Assembly: GCA_007844125.1 (NCBI GenBank)
Contig: CM017572.1
Location: forward strand, 31,477,307 to 31,541,306
Source of the DNA: Sinonovacula constricta
Taxonomy: Eukaryota > Mollusca > Bivalvia > Cardiida > Solecurtidae
DNA length: 64,000 nt
Reading direction: 5' to 3'
Every line of letters starts with the position of its first letter. Within the stretch, counting starts at the first letter, position 1. The translations under genes and the position numbers were made by a program. Below, piece by piece: positions 11,195-24,419 of the stretch. Below the pieces are notes generated by a model, which searched no databases, was not told the origin of the DNA, and saw only the letters and a list, made by a program, of their open reading frames with translations.

Positions 11195-11735
11195 AGTGTT
11201 TAGGCTAGAATTTCAAAGCAGTGGGCCAATCTGACCCCTCACTTCTGAAAACAGTGGGCCAATTTTATAATAAGTGGGTCATTTAAAAAGATGGAAAAAA
11301 AAATCCTCACCAAAATGGGTTTTTAGTAGCAAAAAAGTCACAAGGTTTTGGATCACCCAAGCCCTTATATACCACATAATTAAACGCATAGCGTCCATGA
11401 GTTACGATCAACAGAGTTTTCATTCGTACCGGAAGTCGCTAGTGTAAATAAAGTCAATCCAGTACTGCCATTTTTAGGTCAACAGGTAATGCCGAGTTGG
11501 TCTATATTTAGCGGAAACTAGTTTGTGTGCAAGCAAGTCATAGAATTACTGTTTGTGTGCAAGCAAGGCATAGAATTACTGATTAATTGATACAAAAATT
11601 TAAGTATTTCTTTCCGTTTTATTTATTCTATACTTTTACTAGCATGCGCCTAAATGACATATTCAGTTAAAAAATGTGCACCAACTCTAAAAATTCTACG
11701 CCAATCCCGCAAAGGTGCACTCTAGCCTAAACACT
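11195..11735. mobile_element. hAT-like non-autonomous DNA element
   Basis: Terminal inverted repeats AGTGTTTAGGCTAGA / TCTAGCCTAAACACT are perfect over 15 bp. The flanking 8-mers TGTGATAC (left) and GGTGATAC (right) fit an 8-bp target duplication with one mismatch. At 541 bp with no transposase frame it is a MITE-type element. The 8-bp duplication suits the hAT superfamily. Confidence 0.75.
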
Positions 11736-11743
11736 GGTGATAC

Positions 11744-12131
11744 AGACTATAGAGAATTACAAATTAATTAGCGACTTTCATGAGTGCTGTGTGAGATGCT
11801 AGCCACCAAGCCCTGGTCATTAGAATGACTACTATAATTACTAGAATTATTTTCACATAGTGCAGAGTATACAGACCTGGTTTGGGTGCAAAAATTGCAG
11901 GAAACAATACTTTCAAGTACAACTGTGCTCAAACCAGTGAATGACATGAGGAACGAGAGAATAAAAGAAAGATAATACGATTTTGCATCAGCAAAAAAAA
12001 AACAGCATAATCTCTAAATGATATTTTACGAATGATTTTAGTGATGAAAAAAAGTAAGTTTTAAAGTAACGTCACTTTAATGTGACTTATTACACCAGAA
12101 GAGAACTTTGTTTTAAGGGTAGATGACTCAC
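11744..12131. other. intronic stretch, no gene seen
   Basis: Unique AT-rich sequence up to the exon 18 donor. Confidence 0.45.
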
Positions 12132-12200
12132 CGCTAGCTCCCCCTGGAGGCGTCGGATCAGGTTGTAGTCCTCTTTCTCAGACATCTCAGCCTGAACTTC
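12132..12200 (-). CDS. CNTRL: centriolin-like gene, exon 18 of window, coiled coil
   Basis: This exon of 23 codons, phase 0 to 0, reads EVQAEMSEKEDYNLIR and ends LQGELA. The acceptor is TTATTTGACAG and the donor is CTAGCG followed by GTGAGT. It is a short coil segment, too small for standard ORF listing, but in phase with both neighbours and flanked by good splice sites. Confidence 0.85.
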
Positions 12201-12404
12201 CTGTCAAATAAACAGTTGCCACGGTTACTAGGATACACTGGACATTAATTGTTTATATTTAACACATTTCTTTAAATATAATTGATTAAGCCTGTCAGTA
12301 AAAATATGGTAGTTCATGTAAACTGTAGAATAATGTTGTATTTGCAGTTGTTTAAGAAAGAAGTAAGAACAAATATTTATGGTAAGCAAAATTTATCCAA
12401 TGTT

Positions 12405-15400
12405 GTGTGGCATGTCCCCCACTACCCACAGTGGATGTCCCTCACTACCCACAGTGGATGTCCTCCACTAACCACAGTGGATGTCCCCCACTACCCACAG
12501 TGGATGGATGTCCTCCACTACCCATTGTGGATGTCCCCCACTACCCACAGTGGATGTCCTCCACTACCCATAGTGGATGTCCCCCACTACCCACAGTGGA
12601 TGTCCTCCACTACCCATAGTGGATGTCCTTCACTACCCATAGTGGATGTCCTCCACTACCCATTGTGGATGTCCCCCACTACCCACAGTGGATGTCCCCC
12701 ACTACCCACAGTGGATGTCCTCCACTACCCATTGTGGATGTCCCCCACTACCCACAGTGGATGTCCCCCACTACCCACAGTGGATGTCCTCCACTACCCA
12801 TAGTGGATGTCCTTCACTACCCATAGTGGATGTCCTCCACTACCCACAGTAGATGTCCCCCACTACCCATAGTAGTGTCCCCCCACTACCCACAGTGGAT
12901 GTCCCTCACTACCCACAGTGGATGTCCTCCACTACCTACAGTGGATGTCCCCCACTACCCATAGTTGATGTCCCCCACTACCCATAGTGGATGTCTCCAC
13001 TACCCACAGTGAATGTCCCCACTACTCACAGTGGATGTCCCCACTACCTACAGTGGATGTCCCCCACTACCCATAGTAGTGTCCCCCCCACTACCCACAG
13101 TGGATGTCCCCACTACCCAAAGTGGATGTCCCCACTACCCAAAGTGGATGTCCCCACTACCCATAGTGTATGTCTCCCTACCCATTGTTGATGTCCCCCA
13201 CTACCCATAAAAGTGTCCCCCCACTACCCACAGTGAATGTCCCCCACTACCCATAGTTGATGTCCCCCACTACCCATAGTGGATGTCCCCACTACCCATA
13301 GTGGATGTCCCCACTACTCATAAAAGTGTCCCCCCACTACCCACAGTGGATGTCCCCCACTACCCATAGTTGATGTCCCCCACTACCCATAGTGGATGTC
13401 CCCACTACCCATAGTGGATGTCCCCACTACTCATAGTGGATGTCTCCACTACCCACAGTGGATGTCTCCACTACCCACAGTGGATGTCCCCACTACTCAT
13501 TGTGGATGTCTTCCACTACTCATAGTGGATGTCTCCATTACCCACAGTGGATGGCCCTACTACCCATTGTGGATGTCCCTCACTACCCATAGTGGATGGC
13601 CCCACTACCCATTGTGGATGTCCCCACTACCCATAGTGGATGGCCCCACTACCCATTGTGGATGTCCCCCACTTCCCACATTGGATGTCCCCACTACTCA
13701 TAGAGGATGTCTCCCACTACTCATAGTGGATGTCTCCACTTCCCACAGTGGATGTCCCCACTACCCATAGTGTATGTCCCCCACTACCCATTGTTGATGT
13801 CCCCCACTACCCATAGAAGTGTCCCCCCACTACTCACAGTGGATGTCCCCCATTACCCATAGTTGATGTCCCCCACTACCCATACTGGATGTCCCCACTA
13901 CCCATTGTGGATGTCCCCACTACCCATAGTGGATGGCCCCACTACCCATAGTGGATGTCCCCTACTATCCAGAGTGGATGTCTCCCACTACCCACAGTGA
14001 ATGTCCCCTACTATCCAGAGTTGATGTCTCCCACTACCTATAGTTGATGTCCCCACTACCCATAGTGGATGGCCCCAATTCCCATTGTGGATGGCCCTAC
14101 TACCCATAGTGGATGTCCCCACTTCCCATTGTGGATGTCCCCACTACCCATAGTGGATGGCCCTACTACCCATAGTGGATGGCCCCACTTCCCATTGTGG
14201 ATGTCCCCCACTACCCACAGTGGATGTACCCACTACTCATAGTGGATGTCTCCCACTACTCATAGTGGATGTCTCCACTACCCACAGTGGATGTACCCAC
14301 TACTCATAGTGGATGTCTCCACTACCCATTGTGGATGTCTCCCACTAATCATAGTGGATGTCTCCACTACCCACAGTGGATGTCCCCACTACTCATAGTG
14401 GATGTCTCCACTACCCATTGTGGATGTCACCACTACTCATTGTGGATGTCTCCCACTACTCATTGTAGATGTCTCCCACTACCCACAGTGGATGGCCCCA
14501 CTTCCCATTGTGGATGTCCCCCCACTTCCCACAGTGGATGTCCCTCACTACCCACAGTGGATGTCCTCCACTAACCTCAGTGGATGTCCCCCACTACCCA
14601 CAGTGGATGGATGTCCTCCACTACCCATTGTGGATGTCCCCCACTACCCACAGTGGATGTCCTCCACTACCCATAGTGGATGTCCTTCACTACCCATAGT
14701 GGATGTCCTCCACTACCCACAGTAGATGTCCCCCACTACCCATAGTAGTGTCCCCCCACTACCCACAGTGGATGTCCCTCACTACCCACAGTGGATGTCC
14801 TCCACTACCTACAGTGGATGTCCCCCACTACCCATAGTTGATGTCCCCCACTACCCATAGTGGATGTCTCCACTACCCACAGTGAATGTCCCCACTACTC
14901 ACAGTGGATGTCCCCACTACCCACAGTGGATGTCCCCCACTACCCATAGTAGTGTCCCCCCACTACCCACAGTGGATGTCCCCACTACCCAAAGTGGATG
15001 TCCCCACTACCCATAGTGTATGTCTCCCTACCCATTGTTGATGTCCCCCACTACCCATAAAAGTGTCCCCCCACTACCCACAGTGGATGTCACCCACTAC
15101 CCATAGTTGATGTCCCCCACTACCCATAGTGGATGTCCCCACTACCCATAGTGGATGTCCCCACTACTCATAGTGGATGTCTCCACTACCCACAGTGGAT
15201 GTCTCCACTACCCACAGTGGATGTCCCCACTACTCATTGTGGATGTCTTCCACTACTCATAGTGGATGTCTCCATTACCCACAGTGGATGGCCCTACTAC
15301 CCATTGTGGATGTCCCCCACTACCCATAGTGGATGGCCCCACTACCCATTGTGGATGTCCCCACTACCCATAGTGGATGGCCCCACTACCCATTGTGGAT

Positions 15401-18400
15401 GTCCCCCACTTCCCACAGTGGATGTCCCCACTACTCATAGAGGATGTCTCCCACTACTCATAGTGGATGTCTCCACTTCCCACAGTGGATGTCCCCACTA
15501 CCCATAGTGTATGTCCCCCACTACCCATTGTTGATGTCCCCCACTACCCATAGAAGTGTCCCCCCACTACTCACAGTGGATGTCCCCCATTACCCATAGT
15601 TGATGTCCCCCACTACCCATACTGGATGTCCCCACTACCCATTGTGGATGTCCCCACTACCCATAGTGGATGGCCCCACTACCCATAGTGGATGTCCCCT
15701 ACTATCCAGAGTGGATGTCTCCCACTACCCACAGTGAATGTCCCCTACTATCCAGAGTTGATGTCTCCCACTACCTATAGTTGATGTCCCCACTACCCAT
15801 AGTGGATGGCCCCAATTCCCATTGTGGATGGCCCTACTACCCATAGTTGATGGCCCCACTTCCCATTGTGGATGTCCCCACTACCCATAGTGGATGTCCC
15901 TACTACCCATAGTGGATGGCCCCACTTCCCATTGTGGATGTCCCCACTACCCATAGTGGATGGCCCTACTACCCATAGTGGATGGCCCCACTTCCCATTG
16001 TGGATGTCCCCCACTACCCACAGTGGATGTACCCACTACTCATAGTGGATGTCTCCCACTACTCATAGTGAATGTCTCCACTACCCACAGTGGATGTACC
16101 CACTACTCATAGTGGATGTCTCCCACTACTCATAGTGGATGTCTCCACTACCCACAGTGGATGTCCCCACTACTCATAGTGGATGTCTCCACTACCCATT
16201 GTGGATGTCAACACTACTCATTGTGGATGTCTCCCACTACTCATTGTAGATGTCTCCCACTACCCACAGTGGATGGCCCCACTTCCCATTGTGGATGTCC
16301 CCCACTTCCCACAGTGGATGTTACCACTACTCATTGTGGATGTCTCCCACTACTTATAGTGGATGTCTCCACTACCCACAGTGGATGGCCCCACTACCTA
16401 TTGTGGATGTCTCCACTATTGTGAATGTCTCCACTACCCATTGTGGATGTCTCCCACTAATCATAGTGGATGTCTCCACTACCCACAGTGGATGTCCCCA
16501 CTACTCATAGTGGATGTCCCCACTACCAATTGTGGATGTCCCCCACTACCCACAGTGGATGTCCCCACTACTCATTGTGGATGTCCCCACTACCCATTGT
16601 GGATGTCCCCCCACTACCCACAGTGGATGTCCCCACTACTCATAGTGGATGTCTCCCACTACTCATAGTGGATGTCTCCACTACCCACAGTGGATGTCTC
16701 CCACTACTCATAGTGGATGTCTCCACTACCCACAGTGGATGTCCCCACTACTCATAGTGGATGTCTCCACTACCCACAGTGGATGTCTCCACTACCCACA
16801 GTGGATGTCCCCACTACTCATTGTGGATGTCTTCCACTACTCATAGTGGATGTCTCCATTACCCACAGTGGATGGCCCTACTACCCATTGTGGATGTCCC
16901 CCACTACCCATAGTGGATGGCCCCACTACCCATTGTGGATGTCCCCACTACCCATAGTGGATGGCCCCACTACCCATTGTGGATGTCCCCCACTTCCCAC
17001 AGTGGATGTCCCCACTACTCATAGAGGATGTCTCCCACTACTCATAGTGGATGTCTCCACTTCCCACAGTGGATGTCCCCACTACCCATAGTGTATGTCC
17101 CCCACTACCCATTGTTGATGTCCCCCACTACCCATAGAAGTGTCCCCCCACTACTCACAGTGGATGTCCCCCATTACCCATAGTTGATGTCCCCCACTAC
17201 CCATACTGGATGTCCCCACTACCCATTGTGGATGTCCCCACTACCCATAGTGGATGGCCCCACTACCCATAGTGGATGTCCCCTACTATCCAGAGTGGAT
17301 GTCTCCCACTACCCACAGTGAATGTCCCCTACTATCCAGAGTTGATGTCTCCCACTACCTATAGTTGATGTCCCCACTACCCATAGTGGATGGCCCCAAT
17401 TCCCATTGTGGATGGCCCTACTACCCATAGTTGATGGCCCCACTTCCCATTGTGGATGTCCCCACTACCCATAGTGGATGGCCCTACTACCCATAGTGGA
17501 TGGCCCCACTTCCCATTGTGGATGTCCCCCACTACCCACAGTGGATGTACCCACTACTCATAGTGGATGTACCCACTACTCATAGTGGATGTCTCCCACT
17601 ACTCATAGTGGATGTCTCCACTACCCACAGTGGATGTCCCCACTACTCATAGTGGATGTCTCCACTACCCATTGTGGATGTCACCACTACTCATTGTGGA
17701 TGTCTCCCACTACTCATTGTAGATGTCTCCCACTACCCACAGTGGATGGCCCCACTTCCCATTGTGGATGTCCCCCCACTTCCCACAGTGGATGTCACCA
17801 CTACTCATTGTGGATGTCTCCCACTACTTATAGTGGATGTCTCCACTACCCACAGTGGATGGCCCCACTACCTATTGTGGATGTCTCCACTATTGTGAAT
17901 GTCTCCACTACCCATTGTGGATGTCTCCCACTAATCATAGTGGATGTCTCCACTACCCACAGTGGATGTCCCCACTACTCATAGTGGATGTCCTCACTAC
18001 CAATTGTGGATGTCCCCCACTACCCACAGTGGATGTCCCCACTACTCATTGTGGATGTCCCCACTACCCATTGTGGATGTCCCCCCACTACCCACAGTGG
18101 ATGTCCCCACTACTCATAGTGGATGTCTCCCACTACTCATAGTGGATGTCTCCACTACCCACAGTGGATGTCTCCCACTACTCATAGTGGATGTCTCCAC
18201 TACCCACAGTGGATGTCCCCACTACTCATAGTGGATGTCTCCACTACCCACAGCGGATGTCTCCACTACCCACAGTGGATGTCCCCACTACTCATAGTGG
18301 ATGTCTCCACTACCCACAGTGGATGTACCCACTACTCATAGTGGATGTCTCCCACTACTCATAGTGGATGTCTCCACTACCCACAGTGGATGTCCCCACT

Positions 18401-18805
18401 ACTCATAGTGGATGTCTCCACTACCCACAGCGGATGTCCCCACTACCCACAGCGGATGTCCCCACTACCCACAGTGGATGTCTCCCACTACTCATAGTGG
18501 ATGTCTCCACTACCCACAGTGGATGGCCCCACTACTCATAGTGGATGTCTCCACTACCCACAGCGGATGTCTCCACTACCCACAGTGGATGTCCCCACTA
18601 CTCATAGTGGATGTCTCCACTACCCACAGTGGATGTACCCACTACTCATAGTGGATGTCTCCCACTACTCATAGTGGATGTCTCCACTACCCACAGTGGA
18701 TGTCCCCACTACTCATAGTGGATGTCTCCACTACCCACAGCGGATGTCCCCACTACCCACAGCGGATGTCCCCACTACCCACAGAGGATGTCCCCCTCAA
18801 CCCAC
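12405..18805. repeat. 6.4-kb 23-bp minisatellite with higher-order structure
   Basis: About 280 units of 22-23 bp (core CCCACTACCCACAGTGGATG). Each unit contains CCACT...AGTGG, a 5-bp stem with a 6-base loop. Variants (ACAG/ATAG/ATTG, CCC/TCC/CTCC) are organised in long blocks: the same ~375-bp variant block recurs at 13396, 15133 and 16717, and a ~290-bp block at 16470 and 17944, showing multi-kilobase segmental duplications inside the array. It fills the exon 17-18 intron. Open frames on both strands are artefacts. Confidence 0.97.
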
Positions 18806-18855
18806 AGTAGAAAGTGGAGCTCTTGTAAACTATTTCCTCCTATCATCCCACTTAC

Positions 18856-18921
18856 CTTCTCATTGGCTATCCTGGCCTTGAGTTTCCTCAGCTTCTCCTG
18901 AAGTTCTGCAATGTAGTCCTC
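18856..18921 (-). CDS. CNTRL: centriolin-like gene, exon 17 of window, coiled coil
   Basis: This small exon of 22 codons, phase 0 to 0, reads EDYIAELQEKLRKLKA and ends RIANEK. The acceptor is CATATTGTAG and the donor is GAGAAG followed by GTAAGT. It aligns with the vertebrate stretch NEVSRLEDIMQHLKSKK directly after CNVPEHH. About 50 bp past the donor begins a 6.4-kb 23-bp minisatellite that fills the next intron. Confidence 0.88.
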
Positions 18922-19109
18922 CTACAATATGGAAGGAATTATTGTACCAAATTGTCATTATTCCATGGCACAAGCTTAGAAATTACACTATGTATAGTCT
19001 TATTCTAAGACTTACAGACATTAAAAGTCTATATCATCCCAGTAGTTGTGTGTTCAATGAATTATGAAAAGCTGAGAATTGAACTTACAGCCTCCTACAG
19101 CTTATATTT

Positions 19110-19525
19110 ACAGTTGGCTCTTTTTCAGATAAATGGAAAAAATAACAGCCATCACTTTTTTCTGCTTAGTTTAAAATCTAGTTGCATAAACTCAATGATT
19201 TGGTTGTATTTTTTTCATATATAATAAAAATATGAACTATGATTAAAATGTATTTTATATTATCATGTGGTTTTTTGGCTAAATATTTATTTTTTTGTCA
19301 AAAATGTCAAACTTTGAAGTTTTGACATTTTTGACATAAAAGTACTAATGACCAGGTCATGACAAGCAACACAAAGCAATGTACTTTTTTCAATAATATC
19401 TTTGCAGTTAATATGAAATAAAAAAAAACACTTAATAATATAATTTATGCACACAGATTTGAGACTAAGCACAAAAACGTACTAGCTGTTATTTTTTTCC
19501 AGTTATCTGAAAAAAGAGCCAGTTA
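19110..19525. mobile_element. foldback (long palindromic) element
   Basis: The outer arms match as reverse complements over about 90 bp at roughly 80-85% (left CAGTTGGCTCTTTTTCAGAT, right ATCTGAAAAAAGAGCCAGTT). The centre is a nearly perfect palindrome around 19315 (TGTCAAAAATGTCAAA / TTTGACATTTTTGACA-like). The whole 415 bp may be an imperfect palindrome. No coding capacity. Confidence 0.7.
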
Positions 19526-19639
19526 CTAGCTTTATTTTAGACTGGTCAAAATATGTTTGAATAAAGAGTTTCTCTCCACTTAAATGACATTCATGAATAA
19601 GGCACCAGATATACATATAGCTTTTCTTTAAAGCAATGA

Positions 19640-19932
19640 TAGACCATTCTAAACCGGCTGCAATATCTAAATTGGTAGACCGTCAGCTTGCGGATCGGGG
19701 GTTGCGGATTCGAACCCCAGCCAGGTCAAACCAAAGACTAAAGTTGGTAGTAGTGGCTTCCCTCCTTACGCTTAGGGCTAAGGGGACAGCATTACGCCTG
19801 ACTTGTTGGTGTCAGTATAATGGACCGGCCGGGTTCAGTCCCTGGGCACCTCATAAGTGCCCCTGTGCTATAATGATAGAAATGTCGCCGCAAAGTATCG
19901 GTAAAAATGCCGGCAAATCCCATCCCAATCCC
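19640..19932 (+). mobile_element. SINE family B copy, antisense to gene
   Basis: Head with GGTAGACCGTCAGCTTGCGG and B box GATTCGAACCCC on the plus strand, body with GTCCCTGGGCACCTCATAAG, tail GCTATAATGATAGAAATGTC followed by GCCGGCAAATCCC. Confidence 0.82.
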
Positions 19933-19939
19933 TAGACCA

Positions 19940-20625
19940 TTCAAAGCATTAATATTAAATTAATTCCTTTAATTGGAATTTTGAAAAGTGATGTTCTATT
20001 TTTGTACATGTTGTTTTAAAATATGCCAATATGAATTATATATTTTTTTTATTCTGTCATCTGCTGTACATTCCTTAATAAGAATCTGAAGCTATTTATT
20101 TCCTTATTAGGTCCATTCACCATTCATTAACTCCTTAAGATTTATTCTACCTGAAATCTCGTGTTGTCAACATTTCTTTACCTTCACTAATATGCACCAA
20201 CATGTTCAATAAACTTGCTGTGAATACGCAATCTATCAAATATCCTTTTGTTTAACTTTCAATATTCCCACCATCTGATAATAGAATCTATAAATTCACT
20301 TCACCAGTAAATGCCGATTAGGCTAATGTATTTTTAATTTTTCGCTGACATTCAGGGCAATCGTCCATTAAGAGCATACACCATTTACAAATAACCCACC
20401 GTGATATACAGTGCATACAGTTGTAATAGGAGCCCTGAATTATATGAATGCAAGCAAACCTTGACAATAAAATGCTCAATCATTATCAAATGATATATCT
20501 CCCATTTAGTGTTGATAGGGCTGTACCTAAACTTGGGTGAATAAGAATTACTCGTAATGAATAATTCAATGCTGTATCATGTAAAGATGGCAAAGACGTA
20601 TCCAGCATTTTTCAAACATTCAAAC
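19940..20625. other. intronic stretch, no gene seen
   Basis: Unique AT-rich intronic sequence. Confidence 0.45.
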
Positions 20626-20629
20626 AAGG

Positions 20630-21003
20630 GGGGTAATACTGATAGTTGTCTAACAGGGGGTGATTGTCTAACAGGGGTGATAGTTGTCTAACAGGGGGTG
20701 ATAGTTGTCTAACAGGGGATGATAGTTGTCTAACAGGGGGTGATTGTCTAACAGGGGTGATAGTTGTCTAACCGGGGGTGATTGTCTAACAGGGGGGGTG
20801 ATTGTCTAACATGGGGTGATTGTCTAACAGGGGGTGATAGTTGTCTAACAGGGGATGATAGTTGTCTAACAGGGGGGTGATTGTCTAACAGGGGTGATAG
20901 TTGTCTAACCGGGGGTGATTGTCTAACGGGGGGGGGGGGGTGATTGTCTAACATAGGGTGATTGTCTAACAGGGGGTGATTGTCTAACATAGGGGGGAGG
21001 TAA
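20630..21003. repeat. 17-22-bp G-rich minisatellite
   Basis: Repeated TTGTCTAACAGGGGGTGAT units with two spacings (with and without an extra ATAG), including a run of 12 G at about 20928. Confidence 0.93.
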
Positions 21004-21009
21004 TAGTTG

Positions 21010-22775
21010 TCCTTACAATCATTAACACATTAGATCTGCCACAAGCAATACCAACATATGACAGCCGATACCAGCAGACATGTGCCTTTTACAATCATTA
21101 ACACATTAGATCTGCCACAATCACAAGCAATTCCAACACATGACAGGCCATACCAGCAGACCTGTGCCTTTTACAATCATTAACACATTAGATCTGCCAC
21201 AATCACAAGCAATACAAACACATGACAGGATCTACCAGTAGACCTGTGCCTTTTACAATCATTAACACAATAGATCTGCCACAAGCAATACCAACATATG
21301 ACAGGCCATACCAGTAGACCTGTGCCTTTTACAATCATTAACACATTAGATCTGCCACAAGCAATACCAACATATGACAGGCCATACCAGTAGACCTGTG
21401 CCTTTTACAATCATTAACACATTAGATCTGCCACAAGCAATACCAACATATGACAGGCCATACCAGTAGACATGTGCCTTTTACAATCATTAACACGTTA
21501 GATCTGCCACAAGCAATACCAACATATGACAGGCGATACCAGCAGGCATGTGCCTTTTACAATCATTAACACATTAGATCTGCCACAAGCAATACCAACA
21601 TATGACAGGCCATACCAGCAGGCATGTGCCTTTTACAATCATTAACACATTAGATCTGCCACAAGCAATACCAACATATGACAGGATCTACCAGCAGACC
21701 TGTGCCTTTTACAATCATTAACACATTAGATCTGCCACAAGCAATACCAACATATGACAGGCCATACCAGTAGACATGTGCCTTTTACAATCATTAACAC
21801 GTTAGATCTGCCACAAGCAATACCAACATATGACAGGCGATACCAGCAGGCATGTGCCTTTTACAATCATTAACACATTAGATCTGCCACAAGCAATACC
21901 AACATATGACAGGCCATACCAGCAGGCATGTGCCTTTTACAATCATTAACACATTAGATCTGCCACAAGCAATACCAACATATGACAGGATCTACCAGCA
22001 GACCCGTGCCTTTTACAATCATTAACACATTAGATCTGCCACAAGCAATACCAACATATGACAGGATCTACCAGCAGACCCATGCCTTTTACTATCATTA
22101 ACACATTAGATCTGCCACAAGCAATACCAACATATGACAGGATCTACCAGCAGACCCGTGCCTTTTACAATCATTAACACATTAGATCTGCCACAAGCAA
22201 TACCAACATATGACAGGATCTACCAGCAGACCCGTGCCTTTTACAATCATTAACACATTAGATCTGCCACAAGCAATACCAACACATGACAGGAGCTAAC
22301 AGGAGACCTGTACCTTTTACAATCATGAACACATTAGATCTGCCACAAGCAATACCAACATATGACAGAAGCTAACAGGAGACCTGTACCTTTTACAATC
22401 ATTAACACATTAGATCTGCCACAAGCAATACCAACATATGACAGGAGCTAACAGGAGACCTGTACCTTTTACAATCATTAACACATTAGATCTGCCACAA
22501 GCAATACCAACACATGACAGGAGCTAACAGCAGACCTGTACCTTTTACAATCATTAATACATTAGATCTGCCACAAGCAATACCAACATATGACAGGATC
22601 TACCAGCAGACCCGTGCCTTTTACAATCATTAACACATTAGATCTGCCACAAGCAATACCAACATATGACAGGATCTACCAGCAGACCCGTGCCTTTTAC
22701 AATCATTAATACATTAGATCTGCCACAAGCAATACCAACACATGACAGGATCTACCAGCTGACCTGTACCTTAGG
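21010..22775. repeat. 76-bp satellite-like array
   Basis: About 23 units beginning TTTTACAATCATTAACACAT and containing AGATCTGCCACAAGC. Variant types (GGCCATACCAG, GGATCTACCAG, GGAGCTAACAG) occur in runs, indicating local duplication. A block of three units is duplicated (21440-21690 and 21740-21990). Confidence 0.95.
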
Positions 22776-22779
22776 GTGA

Positions 22780-23207
22780 TCATGCAGCAATCCTACCAAT
22801 CATATCAGACAGGTACTAGTTTAATTGACTCCAACTTGCCCGGCAGAGTGTCTTAAGTGTCAGCTTACTCCTATACAACTGGGGTGTAGATCTTCTCCTG
22901 ACGTTTATCTATAGAAGGGTCTAGGGACTTGGTCCCTTTGTCTGCCTCTGAATAGAGCCTATCAGGAGGCAATGGACCATGCTTGATGCATCCGCTTGTG
23001 TACATAAGTTATCATTGACATATTTAACTGCTTATCTATTATTTAATAACCACTTAGAAAATGTGAAGTTTTTTCTCACCATTTAATTAAATGAATTCAT
23101 GAAAACATGTAATTTACAAAAGTGGTCATTTAATAAAATTATTCATAGCAAGATAGAGTCGCAACCTTGTATGCTCATGATGTGGATTTCAAGTTTTTCT
23201 TCAGGTA
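22780..23207. other. intronic stretch, no gene seen
   Basis: Moderate-GC segment (22780-22990) unlike the surrounding AT-rich DNA, possibly an unrecognised repeat. No splice-flanked open frame. Confidence 0.4.
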
Positions 23208-23500
23208 GGGATGGGGTGGGATTTGCCAACATTTTTGCCAATATTATACAGCAACATTTCTATCATTATAGCACAGGGGCACTTATGAGGTGCCCAGGGA
23301 CTGAACCCGGCCAGTCCATTATACTGACACCAGCGACTCAGGTGTAATGCTGTCCCCTTAACCCTGAACGTTAGGAGGGAAGCCACTACTACCAACTTTA
23401 AAGTCTTTGGTTTGACGCGGCCCGGGTTTGAACCAGTGACCTCCCAATCCGCAAGCTGACGCTCTTTACCTATCAGTCAAATCTACCTGAAGGCAGCAAT
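23208..23500 (-). mobile_element. SINE family B copy
   Basis: Matches the other B copies. The tRNA head is interrupted near 23465, and a short repeat of the head (GCAATAGCTCAAGCGGTAGA) follows on the opposite strand. Confidence 0.75.
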
Positions 23501-23920
23501 AGCTCAAGCGGTAGATTTGATTCAATTCAATTCCACAACAATAGAGCCTGAACTGAGTCAATAGATATCATACTGGGTTGTGGTTTACACTATTAGGTAC
23601 AGTACAACTACATTATTTATAGTTTTTGTTTTACAGGGTACATAGGTGTCACATTTGTAAAACTTATAATCAAACAATGTGAGTAACAATTCAATTGTAT
23701 AAAGGGAACCTTTGCTCAGATCAATGTAGTTAAAATCTACAGACATATCAGTCACTGGATTTACGCATTTAAAGAATAAAAAACATGATCAGAAGGGTGA
23801 AGGAACATTTACGTAAATTATTATTCGGATAAAAGTGTAGCCCTGTCAGTAGGGCAGTACATAGTCAATGTAGAATAAGCCTCAGTTTGTATGCACAATC
23901 TGCACAATTAAAAGGTCAGC
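23500..23920. other. intronic stretch, no gene seen
   Basis: Unique AT-rich sequence. Confidence 0.45.
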
Positions 23921-23924
23921 TTTA

Positions 23925-24415
23925 ATCAACAGCTTATAATTAATAAACAGCTCAACATTAACATAATCAACAGCTCATTATTAATTAACGGTCATCATTA
24001 ATTAACAGCTCATCATTATTTATAGTAATTAACAGCACATTGTTAATTAACAGCTTGTTATCAATCAACAGCTGATCATTAATTAACGGTCATCATTAAT
24101 TAACAGCTCGTCATTAAATATAGTAATTAACAGCTTTGTCATTAATGAACACCTCATCATTAATTAACATAATCAACAGCTTATCATTAATTAACGGTCA
24201 TCATTCATTAACAGCTCATCATTAATATCAGTAAGTAACAGCTTGTCGTTAATCAACAGCCTGTCATTAATTAACACCTCAACATTGATTAACAGCTCTT
24301 CATTAACAGCCCATCATTAACGGCTAACCATTAATTCACCACTCATCAGTAATTAACCACTCATAATTAATTAAACACTCATCAATAATTAACAGCTCAT
24401 CAGTAATTAACATTA
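23925..24415. repeat. degenerate AT-rich minisatellite
   Basis: Units of about 17-30 bp on the theme CATTAATTAACAGCTCATCA, strongly diverged. Confidence 0.85.
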
Positions 24416-24419
24416 GAAA

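Noticed and set aside
12282..18881. Many 65-173-aa open frames (HYPQWMSP, PTTHSGCP types)
   Set aside because: All are frames of the 23-bp array; frames change with unit length and none has splice or start support.
21010..22775. CRISPR-like array (regular 76-bp spacing)
   Set aside because: The units are repeated over their whole length, with no unique spacers and no palindromic short repeat, in a eukaryotic intron: an ordinary minisatellite.
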